Source: an uncultured Sulfitobacter sp. (lineage in GTDB: Bacteria > Pseudomonadota > Alphaproteobacteria > Rhodobacterales > Rhodobacteraceae). Taken from it: a stretch of 64,000 bases of DNA. The position numbers were made by a program, and so were the translations under genes. The notes under the pieces are model-generated. The model saw nothing but the letters and a program-made list of their open reading frames with translations, was not told where the DNA came from and searched no databases. Below are positions 1 to 8,591 of this stretch, piece by piece; position 1 is the stretch's first letter, and each line of letters starts with the position of its first letter. Location: positions 104,787 through 168,786 of the forward strand of contig CAJXSZ010000005.1 in assembly GCA_913060815.1 (NCBI GenBank), in the 5' to 3' direction.

Positions 1-747
1 CCAGTACGGAAACTCATCTCCGCGCCCGTAGACCAGGTCATAGACAGGTTGGACGAGCATAAGCGTGAGAAACAGCATGGCCGACACCAGCATTTGCACC
101 ACAATCGACAAGCGCGCGACAGGATGGCCCATGACCTCGGCCACAGCAGAGAGTACCAGCGACATGCGCATCGGCCGGCGGTTCTCAACGGCAAGGGTCT
201 CGGGCAGGCGGATCATCATCCAGATGACGTGGAGGAGACCAAAGGCGATGAAGGCGATAAAAATGCTCCGCCAACCCGAGAAGCTGATGATCCAAGCGCC
301 CAGCAGCGGTGCAATGGCGGGAACAAGCACAAAGACCATCATCACGACCGACATCACCTGTGCCATTTGACGCCCCAGAAAACGATCACGTGCAATGGCG
401 TTCGAGATGACACGTGGACCCGCGGCGCCAAGCCCCTGGAGAACCCTCGCAGCAAGTACCACCTCGAAAGACTGACTTACAAAGGCGATGCCTGCGCCTG
501 CGATGAATAGACTGCTAAAGAACACCAGCACCCGTTTGCGCCCGAAAGCATCCGAAAGGGGGCCGGTAAAGAACGTACCAACTCCCATCCCCAGCAAGAA
601 CGCGCTCAGGATTAGCGGCGCGTTTTCCAACCGCTCGGGCGTGAGCTCCAGCCCGATCTGGGGCAGGGCGGGCAACATTGCGTCAATTGAAAACGCCACA
701 GAGGCGAGCATCATAGCGAGAAGGGCGACAAATTCTGTGCGGCCCAT
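1..747 (-). CDS. Bcr/CflA-family MFS drug exporter, C-terminus cut by window edge
   Basis: Reading the minus strand from the ATG at 747 gives 249 uninterrupted codons that run off the window start. The product begins MGRTEFVALLAMM and contains a membrane-bound SIDAMLPALPQIG segment, the MFS loop-2 motif GPLSDAFGRKRV, and ARVLQGLGAAGPRV typical of the Bcr/CflA branch (proton-driven drug efflux, 12 helices, about 400 residues). Roughly the first seven helices are present. No clear Shine-Dalgarno sequence precedes the ATG, but the N-terminus aligns with where family members start. It is transcribed away from the next gene's 3' side. Substrate cannot be told from sequence; bicyclomycin, florfenicol or sulfonamide export is known in the family. 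Confidence 0.85.
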   Translation of the reverse strand, partial: MGRTEFVALLAMMLASVAFSIDAMLPALPQIGLELTPERLENAPLILSAFLLGMGVGTFFTGPLSDAFGRKRVLVFFSSLFIAGAGIAFVSQSFEVVLAARVLQGLGAAGPRVISNAIARDRFLGRQMAQVMSVVMMVFVLVPAIAPLLGAWIISFSGWRSIFIAFIAFGLLHVIWMMIRLPETLAVENRRPMRMSLVLSAVAEVMGHPVARLSIVVQMLVSAMLFLTLMLVQPVYDLVYGRGDEFPYW

Positions 748-871
748 GGGGAAAGTAGTTTTTGGGCCTGACAATGGGTGCTCCAGTACGGATGCGTACC
801 AAACGCACGATCCTCAAGGTTTGATAACCCTAAGTTGCAACGCCTGCAATCTTATTCATTACAACGGGTTG

Positions 872-1303
872 TCAGCCAACCGAGGCAAGCCGCAGACCCT
901 GCTGCGGGACGGAATGAAATGGTTTGCGCTGCCCGATAATATCCGCACGTGGCACATAAACAACCTGCGCGATATCTTCGAAATGGTCAAACTGCCCTGT
1001 CCAGTCGTCGCCCATGGCAAAGACAGAGACATTGTAATTCACGATATCGGTATATTTCTGATCCCAGTCCTGCTCGGCAATGACGCGGCTGACAAAGCGG
1101 CAACTCTCGAGCATGAGGCGGCGTTGCGCATATGGAGTGACGGCAGGCACACCCATCTTCGCGTTATAGGCATCGGTCGAGCAGCCAACGATAAGCTCGC
1201 TGCCCAGCATGGAAAGCCGCTGAAGCAGCCGCGCATGACCTTGATGGAACAAATCAAACGATCCGTAGGTCAGAACAACCCGTGACGACATGGAGGAAAA
1301 CAT
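872..1303 (-). CDS. TagD-like glycerol-3-phosphate cytidylyltransferase family protein
   Basis: A 143-residue single-domain nucleotidyltransferase of the HxGH superfamily. Motif GSFDLFHQGH (residues 14-23) is the nucleotide-binding HxGH signature, followed by LIVGCSTDAYN and FAMGDDWTGQFD, both diagnostic of the TagD/glycerol-3-phosphate cytidylyltransferase branch that makes CDP-glycerol. The usual C-terminal RTxGISTT motif is absent: the protein has PRADIIGQRKPF there, so the CTP-binding tail has diverged and the substrate is uncertain. The ATG at 1303 is chosen because GAGAAAGG lies 7 bases upstream; the ATG at 1291 has no such site. It stands alone, with no teichoic or polysaccharide genes beside it. 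Confidence 0.75.
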   Translation of the reverse strand: MFSSMSSRVVLTYGSFDLFHQGHARLLQRLSMLGSELIVGCSTDAYNAKMGVPAVTPYAQRRLMLESCRFVSRVIAEQDWDQKYTDIVNYNVSVFAMGDDWTGQFDHFEDIAQVVYVPRADIIGQRKPFHSVPQQGLRLASVG

Positions 1304-1523
1304 CTGCACACCTTTCTCAATTTACCAAACCCCGCGCTAAAGCACGGACCGAGCGGTACGGCGGCGAAAATCGCCACAAAATTGGAAAGGTATATCCCTT
1401 AGCGGGACATCTGCCTGTTCACTGCCTGCATACCTGCTCAAAGGTATTATTATTCGATGAGGCTTTTTGCCCCTTGGTCTTATTCTTAGATCACAACAGG
1501 CTGTTCGCCTAGTCTTTTTGATG

Positions 1524-1551
1524 CAATTGCGCAAATCCAGCGGCGCAATTG
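1524..1551 (-). terminator. Possible hairpin after the DsbA-family gene
   Basis: A perfect 9-bp inverted repeat (CAATTGCGC at 1524-1532 and GCGCAATTG at 1543-1551, 10-base loop) lies 9 bases beyond the stop codon of the minus-strand gene ending at 1560. No clean T-run follows on the minus strand, so it could be a weak terminator or an mRNA-end stabiliser. The rest of 1304-1559 shows no convincing gene. Confidence 0.35.
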
Positions 1552-1559
1552 TCACATCT

Positions 1560-2198
1560 CTAGGCGCCAGAGACTTCTTGGATCACCTTCGCCCAAAGCT
1601 CGGGTGGCTGCGCGCCTGGTACTGCATGTTTACCGCCTACGATAAAGGTCGGGACAGAGTTCACTCCCATCGAGCGGCTGTGGGCGTCGCGATCCCGGAT
1701 GTTTTGCATGTCTTCATCGGTCGCCAACAGACGGGTCACAACCGAAGCGTCCATTTCGATGCTGTCGGCAATATCGGCCAGTACTTCGGCATCACCGATG
1801 TCGCGCGTATCCACGAAATAGGCTTTGAAAAGGGCGGAGACTGCTGCGGTCTGGCGCCCCTCAATCCCTGCCCAGTGGATCAGGCGGTGGGCGTTCAGGG
1901 TATTTGGCGTGCGCTGCATCCCCTCGAAGTTGATCTTGAGGCCTGCCGCCTCTGCGTGCTCGACCACAGGCGCATAGGCTTTCACAGCGCCTTCCTTGCC
2001 ACCAAATTTCCCCTCAAGATAGGCGCGGCGGTCCATCCCGCCTGCGGGCATATCGGGGTTTAGCTGGAACGGATGCCATTCAATCACGAACGGATGATCG
2101 GGCGCTGCTGCCAAGGCGCGGTCCAGATGCGCTTTGCCGATATAGCACCAAGGGCAGATCGGATCGGACATGATATCGAGCTTTACAGGATCGGTCAT
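1560..2198 (-). CDS. DsbA-family oxidoreductase (FrnE-like)
   Basis: A 212-residue thioredoxin-fold protein of the DsbA/2-hydroxychromene-2-carboxylate isomerase family. It lacks a signal peptide, so it is cytoplasmic, as FrnE-type proteins are. The redox motif CPWC is at residues 15-18 within DPICPWCYIG, and the cis-Pro region reads VNSVPTFIVGG near residue 185. Family members act as disulfide isomerases or polyketide-type redox factors; the substrate is unknown. Its ATG overlaps the stop of the upstream acyl-CoA ligase gene by 4 bases (2195-2198), so the two are translationally coupled and may work on the same compound. Confidence 0.85.
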   Translation of the reverse strand: MTDPVKLDIMSDPICPWCYIGKAHLDRALAAAPDHPFVIEWHPFQLNPDMPAGGMDRRAYLEGKFGGKEGAVKAYAPVVEHAEAAGLKINFEGMQRTPNTLNAHRLIHWAGIEGRQTAAVSALFKAYFVDTRDIGDAEVLADIADSIEMDASVVTRLLATDEDMQNIRDRDAHSRSMGVNSVPTFIVGGKHAVPGAQPPELWAKVIQEVSGA

Positions 2199-3700
2199 CG
2201 GGAGGCCTCGAATTGCTGGCGCAGACGCGCGCGCAGGATTTTGCCGTTTGCGCCCATCGGGAGGTCTGGCACATGAATATAGAGGCGCGGCTGTTTGTAG
2301 CGCGCCAGATTATCTTGCGCATACAAGCGCAACGCCTCCTCGTCCAGTGCGGCGGCACTGGTGTAGAAGGCGGCGATGACACGCACGTCCTGTTTGACCT
2401 GCACTTCAGCCGCACCAACGGCGGTGATACCGTCGTATCGGGCAAGGCAGGCCTCGACCTCTACGGGGGAGACGCGAAAGCCGCCTGCGTTCATCATATC
2501 ATCGTTGCGTCCGAGATATGTGATCTGGTCTTCTGCGTCCATGCTGCCCTGATCGCCCGTCAAGAACCAGTCTCCACGCATCTTGGCCGCTGTCTCGTCG
2601 GGTGCATCGAGATAGCCGAGCATCAAGCCCGGATCATCGCGGTGAACGGCGATTGTCCCTTCGGACCCGCGCGGTACCGGCCCGTCATCGCCGAGGAGTG
2701 CAATGTGACGCCCCGCTTGCGGGCGGCCCAGAACATCCGTAGCTGTCGGGTTGCGCGGGCTTGAGGATATAAAAGTCGAGCATTCGGACATGCCGTAGGC
2801 CTCAAAAACACGCGTGCCTGTTGCGGCCTCCCATCGCGCACAGACAGCAGGCGGGATCTTCTCGCCCGCGCTCAGACCGTGGCGCAGGTGCGGCATGGGG
2901 GCGATTTCTTCTTGGTTGAGAAGTTGGCGGTAAACACCAGGCGCAGCGGCAAAGATACTCGCCTCATGCGCGGCAATCAGAGCGGGCAGTTCGGTCGCAA
3001 GGGTGCCCGCAGCAGGGATGAGTGCGGTTGCCCCGATGGTCCAAGGGTCCATCAGACCCGTGCCCAAGGTATAGGTCCAATTGAACGCACCTGCATGTAG
3101 CAGTCGTTCTTGGGGCGTAAGCCCGTACCAATCCGTGAACATCATTTGCCGCGCCCAGATGGCGCGATGGGCATGGACCACCGCACGTGGCTTGCCCGAG
3201 GTGCCAGAAGTATAGATAATATACCCAGCGCGCTCGGGGTCGCCCATGTGCCACGGAGCCGGGGGCAAATCGCGCATCTTGCGCAGTGCCTCGAGAGGCA
3301 TGATGCGGCTGTCATCGGGGCATTCCACTGCTGCGTCGTGCAGGATTAGCGCGGGATTGATCGTTTTGATCATCGGGGCCACTTCTCGCTTGGTCAGTGC
3401 AGAGGATGTTGGCACAGGGACCAGACCCGCCGCCAAGGCCCCCAGATACGCCAGCGGGAAATCGACGGTGTTGCCGAGACGCATGAAAACGCGGTCCCCG
3501 GGTTCAAGGCCCGCCTCCAGAAGACCGGTGGCGGTGCCACGCACAGCCGCGATCAGGCGGGAATAGCTCCATTCCGCCTCGCCCAACACGGACAGGGCAA
3601 TTTTGTCAGGTGTTTGTTCCCCTTTCGCCAAGACATATGCGGCAAGGTTGAAAGGGCTGGGGCAGGGCGGCAGGGTGCCGCTTTGGAAGACAGAAATCAT
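2195..3700 (-). CDS. AMP-dependent acyl-CoA ligase (benzoate-CoA ligase type)
   Basis: A 501-residue member of the ANL adenylating superfamily, which converts a carboxylic acid, ATP and CoA to acyl-CoA. Signature P-loop YTSGTSGKP is at residues 163-171; the A5-like motif FEAYGMSE, the hinge GDWFLTGD, the GRNDDMMNAGGFRVSP stretch and the C-terminal catalytic lysine context PMGANGKILR are all present. The sequence resembles benzoate/2-aminobenzoate-CoA ligases more than acetyl-CoA synthetases. The start at 3700 is chosen because AAAGG precedes it, although with short spacing; an upstream in-frame start at 3736 would run into the regulatory region. It is divergent from the XRE-cupin regulator gene and coupled to the DsbA-family gene downstream. 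Confidence 0.85.
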   Translation of the reverse strand: MISVFQSGTLPPCPSPFNLAAYVLAKGEQTPDKIALSVLGEAEWSYSRLIAAVRGTATGLLEAGLEPGDRVFMRLGNTVDFPLAYLGALAAGLVPVPTSSALTKREVAPMIKTINPALILHDAAVECPDDSRIMPLEALRKMRDLPPAPWHMGDPERAGYIIYTSGTSGKPRAVVHAHRAIWARQMMFTDWYGLTPQERLLHAGAFNWTYTLGTGLMDPWTIGATALIPAAGTLATELPALIAAHEASIFAAAPGVYRQLLNQEEIAPMPHLRHGLSAGEKIPPAVCARWEAATGTRVFEAYGMSECSTFISSSPRNPTATDVLGRPQAGRHIALLGDDGPVPRGSEGTIAVHRDDPGLMLGYLDAPDETAAKMRGDWFLTGDQGSMDAEDQITYLGRNDDMMNAGGFRVSPVEVEACLARYDGITAVGAAEVQVKQDVRVIAAFYTSAAALDEEALRLYAQDNLARYKQPRLYIHVPDLPMGANGKILRARLRQQFEASR

Positions 3701-3740
3701 AACCTTTGCGCTACAACGCGCAGGCCTACGTTGCAAGGTT
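3701..3740. promoter_or_regulatory. Nested inverted repeats between acyl-CoA ligase and XRE-cupin genes
   Basis: The 65-base gap between the divergent genes carries AACCTT (3701-3706) matched by AAGGTT (3735-3740), and inside it CAACG (3714-3718) matched by CGTTG (3729-3733). This is a plausible operator for the neighbouring regulator. No biochemical support; spacing and symmetry only. Confidence 0.35.
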
Positions 3741-3765
3741 CACGGCCAGACCGTATACACCCCCC

Positions 3766-4389
3766 ATGACAACAGATGCTGCAAAATCCATGATCCAGAT
3801 TGCTCGCGAAGACGGAGCCGCGCACACCGTGCCGCCCGTCGATCTCGGCGCGCGCGTGCGCGAATTGCGCAAGGCCCGCGGCTGGACGCTTGAGCATGCG
3901 GCAACGCAGGCGGGACTGGCGCGCTCGACCTTGTCGAAGATCGAGAATGCGCAGATGTCGCCTACATACGACGCGCTTAAAAAGCTGGCCGTGGGGTTGG
4001 AAATATCGGTCCCCCAGCTTTTCACGCCGCCAGTCGGCGATCAGATCAACGGACGCATGGCGGTCACCAAGTCAGGTGAGGGCGCAGCGCAGGCCACCGC
4101 CACCTATGAGCACGAATTGCTTGCCGACAGTCTGCGCAAGAAGAACATGCTGCCCTACCGCGCTCGCATCCGTGCCCGCGATATGGACGAATTCGACGGC
4201 TGGGTGCGCCATGACGGCGAGGAGTTCTTGTTCGTGCTGACGGGTGTGATCCAGCTCTATACCGAGTTCTACGAACCGATCGAGATGCGGCGCGGCGACA
4301 GCGCCTATTATGACGCGTCCATGGGCCACAATGTGATCTCGACCTCGGACGATGATGCGACAATCCTCTGGGTCACATCACTCGTCTAG
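3766..4389 (+). CDS. XRE-family regulator with C-terminal cupin domain
   Basis: A 207-residue transcription factor. Residues about 22-75 form an HTH_3/XRE domain (VRELRKARGWTLEHAATQAG, then STLSKIENAQMSPTYDALKKLA). The C-terminal half (about 125-205) is a cupin_2 sensor with GEEFLFVLTGVIQLY and the RRGDSAYYDASMGHNV turn. This architecture is typical of small-molecule-responsive regulators that control a neighbouring catabolic gene. It is divergent from an acyl-CoA ligase gene, so that ligase is the likely target and its acid substrate or CoA product the likely ligand. The ATG at 3766 is preferred to an in-frame start at 3706, which would overlap the inverted repeats. Confidence 0.85.
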   Translation: MTTDAAKSMIQIAREDGAAHTVPPVDLGARVRELRKARGWTLEHAATQAGLARSTLSKIENAQMSPTYDALKKLAVGLEISVPQLFTPPVGDQINGRMAVTKSGEGAAQATATYEHELLADSLRKKNMLPYRARIRARDMDEFDGWVRHDGEEFLFVLTGVIQLYTEFYEPIEMRRGDSAYYDASMGHNVISTSDDDATILWVTSLV

Positions 4390-4627
4390 GAGCCGCTAAA
4401 ACACCTTCTGCCCGAAAAAGGCCGCGACCAATATCTTTACGACAAACATCCGGCAGACGCGCGACCATGATGCTCCAGCCGATTATCGAGATCATCAACA
4501 TACCCTCACTACTAAGTTCTGTGGCTGGTTTACGCATCATCACGGAGGAGCACATATTCTTCAGGCGGCTTATAACTAGGCGGGCGTGAGGCGATATGGC
4601 CCTACAGCTTTCCGCCGAAGATAGGTA

Positions 4628-6442
4628 TCATTCTTCCCACCACCACGTCTCGGGCATCCATTGAGAGCCGTCGCCATAAATTGGCAAGTCAGGAGAGAAT
4701 TTCATCTGGCGCACATGTGCGATCCGGCCTTCGGTATAGGACCAGAAAGGGATGACATAACGGCCCGCCGTCAGCACACGATCCAGCGCGCGGGTGGCCG
4801 CGATGAAATCTACGCTGTCGCGGGCATTGAGCATGGTGTCGATCATTGCATCAATCGCAGGATTGCGCGCACCCATCAAATTGCGCGAGCCAGCCTGATC
4901 TGCGGCGTCACTGCCCCAATAGAACTTTTGTTCGTTTCCAGGGCTAAGGGAAAGCGAACGGCGAAATACAGTCATATCGAAATCGAAGTCACCCGTACGC
5001 CCGAAGAACTGAGCGTCGTCAACGGTCTCGATACTGGCCTTGATGCCCAGCCGTTCTAATGCGCGCAAATACAGCTCGGCGATGGCAACGTCTTCGGTGC
5101 TGCCTTTGGCAATAAGGATTGTGAAGGTCACGGCCGAGCCATCGCCGCGCATCATGCGCCCTTCCTGAACAGAATAGCCCGCCGCTTCAAATTGGGCCAT
5201 TGCGGCACGAATGCCTGCACGGTTACGCGCCGAGCCATCGGAGACGGGCAGGGCATAGCCGTCCATCGCTCCCGCAGGCAGCGTGTCGATATAGGGCAGC
5301 AAAAGTTCGGCCACGCGGCCAGACGCGGCACCGTCTTCCTTGCCCAGTACCGAGTTGGAGAAGTAGGAGGTGATCCGAGGCTGCGCACCACCTGTCAGCG
5401 TGTCGTTGATATATTCAAAGTTGAACGCCTTGATCAGGGCATCACGCACGCGCCAGTCATCAAAGGGCGCGCGGCGTGTGTTCATCACAAAGCCAGTCAT
5501 GCCCGACGGCTTTTGATGGCGAATGACGGATTTGACGATATCGCCGCGCGTGATGGCAGGGAAGTCGTATTGCGTCGCCCATGTCTCGGCGTTGAATTCC
5601 CGAACGGCAGAGACTTCGCCCGCTTTGAACCCTTCGAACAGGACTTTGGAGTCGCCGTAGAAATCCAGCTTCACGGAATCGAAATTATGCGTGCCCTGGC
5701 GCAGCGGCAGATCAGCCCCCCAATATTCAGGGTTACGCGTGAGCTGCACAAAACGACCAGGCTCGTAGTCAGTGATGCTATAGGGGCCAGAGCCGAGCGG
5801 GATGTCCTGCACTTGCGCATTGGCAAAATCGCGGCCTTCCCATTGGGCCTTGGAAATGATGGGGCGCAGGCCCGCCAGCAAAGCCAATTCGCGATTTTCG
5901 GTGGTGAAGATGATGCGCAGGCTACGCGGAGCTGTCTGCTCAATGCTTTCGATCTGGTTATACAGGCTAAGATAGCGAGGATGTCCCTCGGTCCCGAGCA
6001 ACTCGAAGCTGAAAATCACATCCTCAACCGTTAGCGGGCTGCCGTCAGAGAACGTCGTGCCTTCGCGCAGGGTAAATTCAACCCATGTGCGGTCTTCAGC
6101 CGTCTCGATCGTTTCAGCCAGCAGGCCATAGAGGCTGAACGGCTCGTCCCAAGAACGTCCCATAAGCGTCTCATGGGTAAAGAAGGGCAGTTGCCACGGC
6201 GAGGTGCCTTTGAGCACGAAGGGATTGAGGCTGTCATAGCCGCCCGTATTGCCCAGCGTAATGCTACCGCCTTTGGGTGCATCGGCATTCACATAGGGCA
6301 GATTGGTGAAGTCGGGCGCAAGCGCTGGCGCGCCGTACATAGCGATCGCGTGCTGCGGCTCAGCGGTGGCGGCGATTCCCCAGAGAATCAGTGAAGATAG
6401 CGCCACAAAGCCCTGTACCCGCGAGAAATTATCTAAAGCCAT
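4628..6442 (-). CDS. Periplasmic peptide-binding protein of an ABC transporter (SBP_bac_5, YejA-like)
   Basis: A 604-residue family 5 extracellular solute-binding protein. The N-terminus has a signal peptide (hydrophobic FVALSSLILWGIAA, predicted cleavage after ATA near residue 27). The mature start AIAMYGAPALAPDFTNLPY with NADAPKGGSI is typical of the YejA branch (oligopeptide and microcin C type uptake). It stands alone: no permease or ATPase genes flank it, so its partners must be elsewhere. Length matches the family. Downstream, 4390-4627 holds no gene I can support. Confidence 0.88.
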   Translation of the reverse strand: MALDNFSRVQGFVALSSLILWGIAATAEPQHAIAMYGAPALAPDFTNLPYVNADAPKGGSITLGNTGGYDSLNPFVLKGTSPWQLPFFTHETLMGRSWDEPFSLYGLLAETIETAEDRTWVEFTLREGTTFSDGSPLTVEDVIFSFELLGTEGHPRYLSLYNQIESIEQTAPRSLRIIFTTENRELALLAGLRPIISKAQWEGRDFANAQVQDIPLGSGPYSITDYEPGRFVQLTRNPEYWGADLPLRQGTHNFDSVKLDFYGDSKVLFEGFKAGEVSAVREFNAETWATQYDFPAITRGDIVKSVIRHQKPSGMTGFVMNTRRAPFDDWRVRDALIKAFNFEYINDTLTGGAQPRITSYFSNSVLGKEDGAASGRVAELLLPYIDTLPAGAMDGYALPVSDGSARNRAGIRAAMAQFEAAGYSVQEGRMMRGDGSAVTFTILIAKGSTEDVAIAELYLRALERLGIKASIETVDDAQFFGRTGDFDFDMTVFRRSLSLSPGNEQKFYWGSDAADQAGSRNLMGARNPAIDAMIDTMLNARDSVDFIAATRALDRVLTAGRYVIPFWSYTEGRIAHVRQMKFSPDLPIYGDGSQWMPETWWWEE

Positions 6443-6507
6443 TTTCGAAACAATCCTGCACTGCCCTTTTTTTTATTATCTAAACGTCTAACGGGGTCTG
6501 TGCGAGG

Positions 6508-6633
6508 GCGCAAACTTAATGCTTGGCGTTTGCGCAGTAATTCCTTATAAAGAAGTCACTGCTCGATAGGTTTCTTGCCTGTATGAAACCTGCCTCAATA
6601 ACTTGACGCCCGCCTTGCGCGGGCGTTTTTTTT
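6508..6633 (+). ncRNA. Candidate small RNA with three stem-loops and an intrinsic terminator
   Basis: Between two divergent genes, the plus strand shows three consecutive hairpins: GCGCAAAC/GTTTGCGC (6508-6515 with 6528-6535), AGGTTTC/GAAACCT (6568-6574 with 6585-6591) and CGCCCGC/GCGGGCG (6607-6613 with 6619-6625) followed by eight T. No plus-strand gene lies upstream that could own this terminator. Stem-loop series ending in a U-run is the form of many alphaproteobacterial trans-acting small RNAs. The 5' end is not fixed; I see no strong promoter match. It does not match any RNA family I recognise. Confidence 0.5.
6607..6633 (+). terminator. Strong intrinsic terminator
   Basis: A 7-bp GC-only stem (CGCCCGC/GCGGGCG), 5-base loop and eight consecutive T (6626-6633) on the plus strand. 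It points away from the divergently transcribed peptide-binding protein gene and lies 90 bases before bdhA. Confidence 0.85.
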
Positions 6634-6723
6634 GGCCCTTTGGTTGCGCAAGTGTGATCTATCGACCTTTCGCAGGTGCAGCATTTTCGATAAGCTCCTT
6701 AAAACGGATATAGGAGAACGACA

Positions 6724-7509
6724 ATGGCCCTTACATATGATCTGAGCGGAAAGACCGCCGTTATCACTGGTTCCAATTCTGGTATCGGCCTCGGCATTGC
6801 ACAGCAATTGGCACAGGCGGGTGCGCATGTGGTGCTCAACTCTTTCACAGACCGTAAACAGGACCATGCGCTGGCCGAAGAGATCGCCAATGTGACAGGT
6901 GTGAACGCACGGTATATCGCCGCTGATATGTCCAAGGGCGATGATTGCCGGATGCTCATCGAAGAGGCGGGTGCCTGCGATATTCTGATCAACAACGCGG
7001 GCATTCAGCACGTTGCCCCGATCCCTGATTTCCCTGCGGCAAAATGGGATGCGATTATCGCGATCAACCTGAGTTCAGCCTTCCACACCACAGCGGCAGC
7101 ACTGCCGATGATGCGCGATGCAGGCTGGGGCCGCGTCATCAACATATCTTCCGCCCACGGCCTGACGGCATCGCCCTATAAAGCAGCCTATGTTGCGGCC
7201 AAGCACGGCATTGTAGGGCTGACCAAGACAACCGCCCTTGAGACCGCCGAAGAGCCGATCACGGCGAATGCGATCTGTCCGGGCTATGTGCTGACCCCGC
7301 TGGTCGAAAGCCAGATCCCCGACACGATGAAAGAATACGACATGAGCCGAGAGGACGTGATCAAAAACGTTATGCTCAAGCGTCAGCCCAGCAAGGACTT
7401 TGCGACAGTTGAGCAGTTGGGTGGCACAGCAGCCTTCCTTTGCTCCGCTGCGGGGGACCAGATCACAGGCACAACGATCAGTGTCGACGGCGGCTGGACC
7501 GCACTCTAG
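6724..7509 (+). CDS. bdhA: D-3-hydroxybutyrate dehydrogenase (SDR family)
   Basis: A 261-residue short-chain dehydrogenase that interconverts 3-hydroxybutyrate and acetoacetate with NAD. Rossmann motif TGSNSGIG is at 15-22, NNAG at 90-93, catalytic Ser at 142/143, and YxxxK at Tyr156-Lys160. The C-terminal GTTISVDGGWTAL is shared by the 3-hydroxybutyrate dehydrogenase subfamily, as is GLTKTTALETAEEPITANAICPG-like sequence around 205-225. A Shine-Dalgarno site TAGGAGA precedes the ATG. The next gene, a patatin-like lipase, follows in the same direction after 47 bases; the pair fits polyhydroxybutyrate or ketone-body breakdown. Confidence 0.9.
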   Translation: MALTYDLSGKTAVITGSNSGIGLGIAQQLAQAGAHVVLNSFTDRKQDHALAEEIANVTGVNARYIAADMSKGDDCRMLIEEAGACDILINNAGIQHVAPIPDFPAAKWDAIIAINLSSAFHTTAAALPMMRDAGWGRVINISSAHGLTASPYKAAYVAAKHGIVGLTKTTALETAEEPITANAICPGYVLTPLVESQIPDTMKEYDMSREDVIKNVMLKRQPSKDFATVEQLGGTAAFLCSAAGDQITGTTISVDGGWTAL

Positions 7510-7556
7510 GGTCTCACACCTCAGAACACAGCCGCAAATTTAAAGGGCACCAACCG

Positions 7557-8591
7557 ATGGCCAAGACCAAAAAGATCAACCTCGCCCTCCAAGGCGGCGG
7601 CGCTCATGGGGCCTTCACATGGGGGGTGCTTGACCGTTTGCTTCAGGAAGACGCTCTTGAAGTATGTGGAATTTCAGGAACTTCTGCGGGGGCTTTAAAC
7701 GGTGCCGCCCTGAAGTCAGGCATGATCAAGGGCGGGCGGCAGGGTGCGCGCGATACGCTCGACTGGCTCTGGATGGAGGTGGCGGGGGTATCCGATCTGA
7801 GCATCGGCAACTGGATGGCGCCGTTCGGCCTTGAAGCGTTGAGCAAACAGATCGAATTCAGCGTGCCCTATATGATGGGTGATGCGGTGACGCGGATGGT
7901 ATCGCCATATGGATACGGGCCTCTTTATAAGAACCCGCTGCGCAGCATCGTAGAGAAGCTGGATTATGACCGCGTATGCGATCACCATGCGCCGCTGTTC
8001 TTTGTGGGAGCCACACGGGTGCGCAACGGCAAGATACGCGTGTTCCAAGGGGATGAGATCGGTCCAGATGCGCTGATGGCGTCGGCCTGTCTGCCGACTG
8101 TGTTTCAGGCGATCGAGATGTACGACAAGACCACGGATCGGGTCGAAGCATTCTGGGACGGCGGCTTTACCGGAAACCCCGCTCTTTTCCCGCTGTTTAG
8201 CGGAGATTTGCCCGCCGATATTGTGATTATCAATATTAATCCGCTGGAGCGGGACGAGATTCCGACCACGCCGCAGGACATCCAGAACCGCATTAACGAG
8301 ATCAGCTTTAACTCAAGCCTGCTGCGTGAATTGCGTGCGATTGAATTTGTGCAACGTCTGATCGAGGAAGGGACGATGACCTCTGACGAGATGCACCGCG
8401 TGCGCATTCATATGATCGCGGATGATGCACTGATGGCCAAATTGTCGGCCGCGACCAAAATGGTGGCCAATGCCCGCGTGATATCCGAGCTGAAAGAGGC
8501 AGGCATCGCCGCAGCGGAGCAATTTCTGCGCGGGGATGTGGACAATATCGGCATCAAAAGCAGCGTCGATCTGCGCGAGATGTTCGCCTAG
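7557..8591 (+). CDS. Patatin-like phospholipase family protein
   Basis: A 344-residue patatin-fold hydrolase. The oxyanion-hole motif GGGAHG is at 13-18, the nucleophile elbow GTSAG has Ser43, and the catalytic-dyad Asp lies in FWDGGFTGNP. No signal peptide is visible, so it is a cytoplasmic serine acylhydrolase. It follows bdhA in the same orientation, which makes a role in polyester or lipid turnover likely (inference). The ATG at 7557 is chosen because AAAGGG sits upstream; longer in-frame extension would overlap bdhA. Its stop overlaps the end of the convergent DUF502 gene by 4 bases. Confidence 0.85.
   Translation: MAKTKKINLALQGGGAHGAFTWGVLDRLLQEDALEVCGISGTSAGALNGAALKSGMIKGGRQGARDTLDWLWMEVAGVSDLSIGNWMAPFGLEALSKQIEFSVPYMMGDAVTRMVSPYGYGPLYKNPLRSIVEKLDYDRVCDHHAPLFFVGATRVRNGKIRVFQGDEIGPDALMASACLPTVFQAIEMYDKTTDRVEAFWDGGFTGNPALFPLFSGDLPADIVIININPLERDEIPTTPQDIQNRINEISFNSSLLRELRAIEFVQRLIEEGTMTSDEMHRVRIHMIADDALMAKLSAATKMVANARVISELKEAGIAAAEQFLRGDVDNIGIKSSVDLREMFA

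Noticed and set aside
1337..1555. Minus-strand frame of 72 codons between the TagD-like and DsbA-family genes
   Set aside because: Arg/Cys-rich composition and no ribosome binding site; likely chance.
4373..4555. Minus-strand frame of 60 codons after the XRE-cupin gene
   Set aside because: No Shine-Dalgarno site or recognisable features; overlaps the end of the regulator gene.
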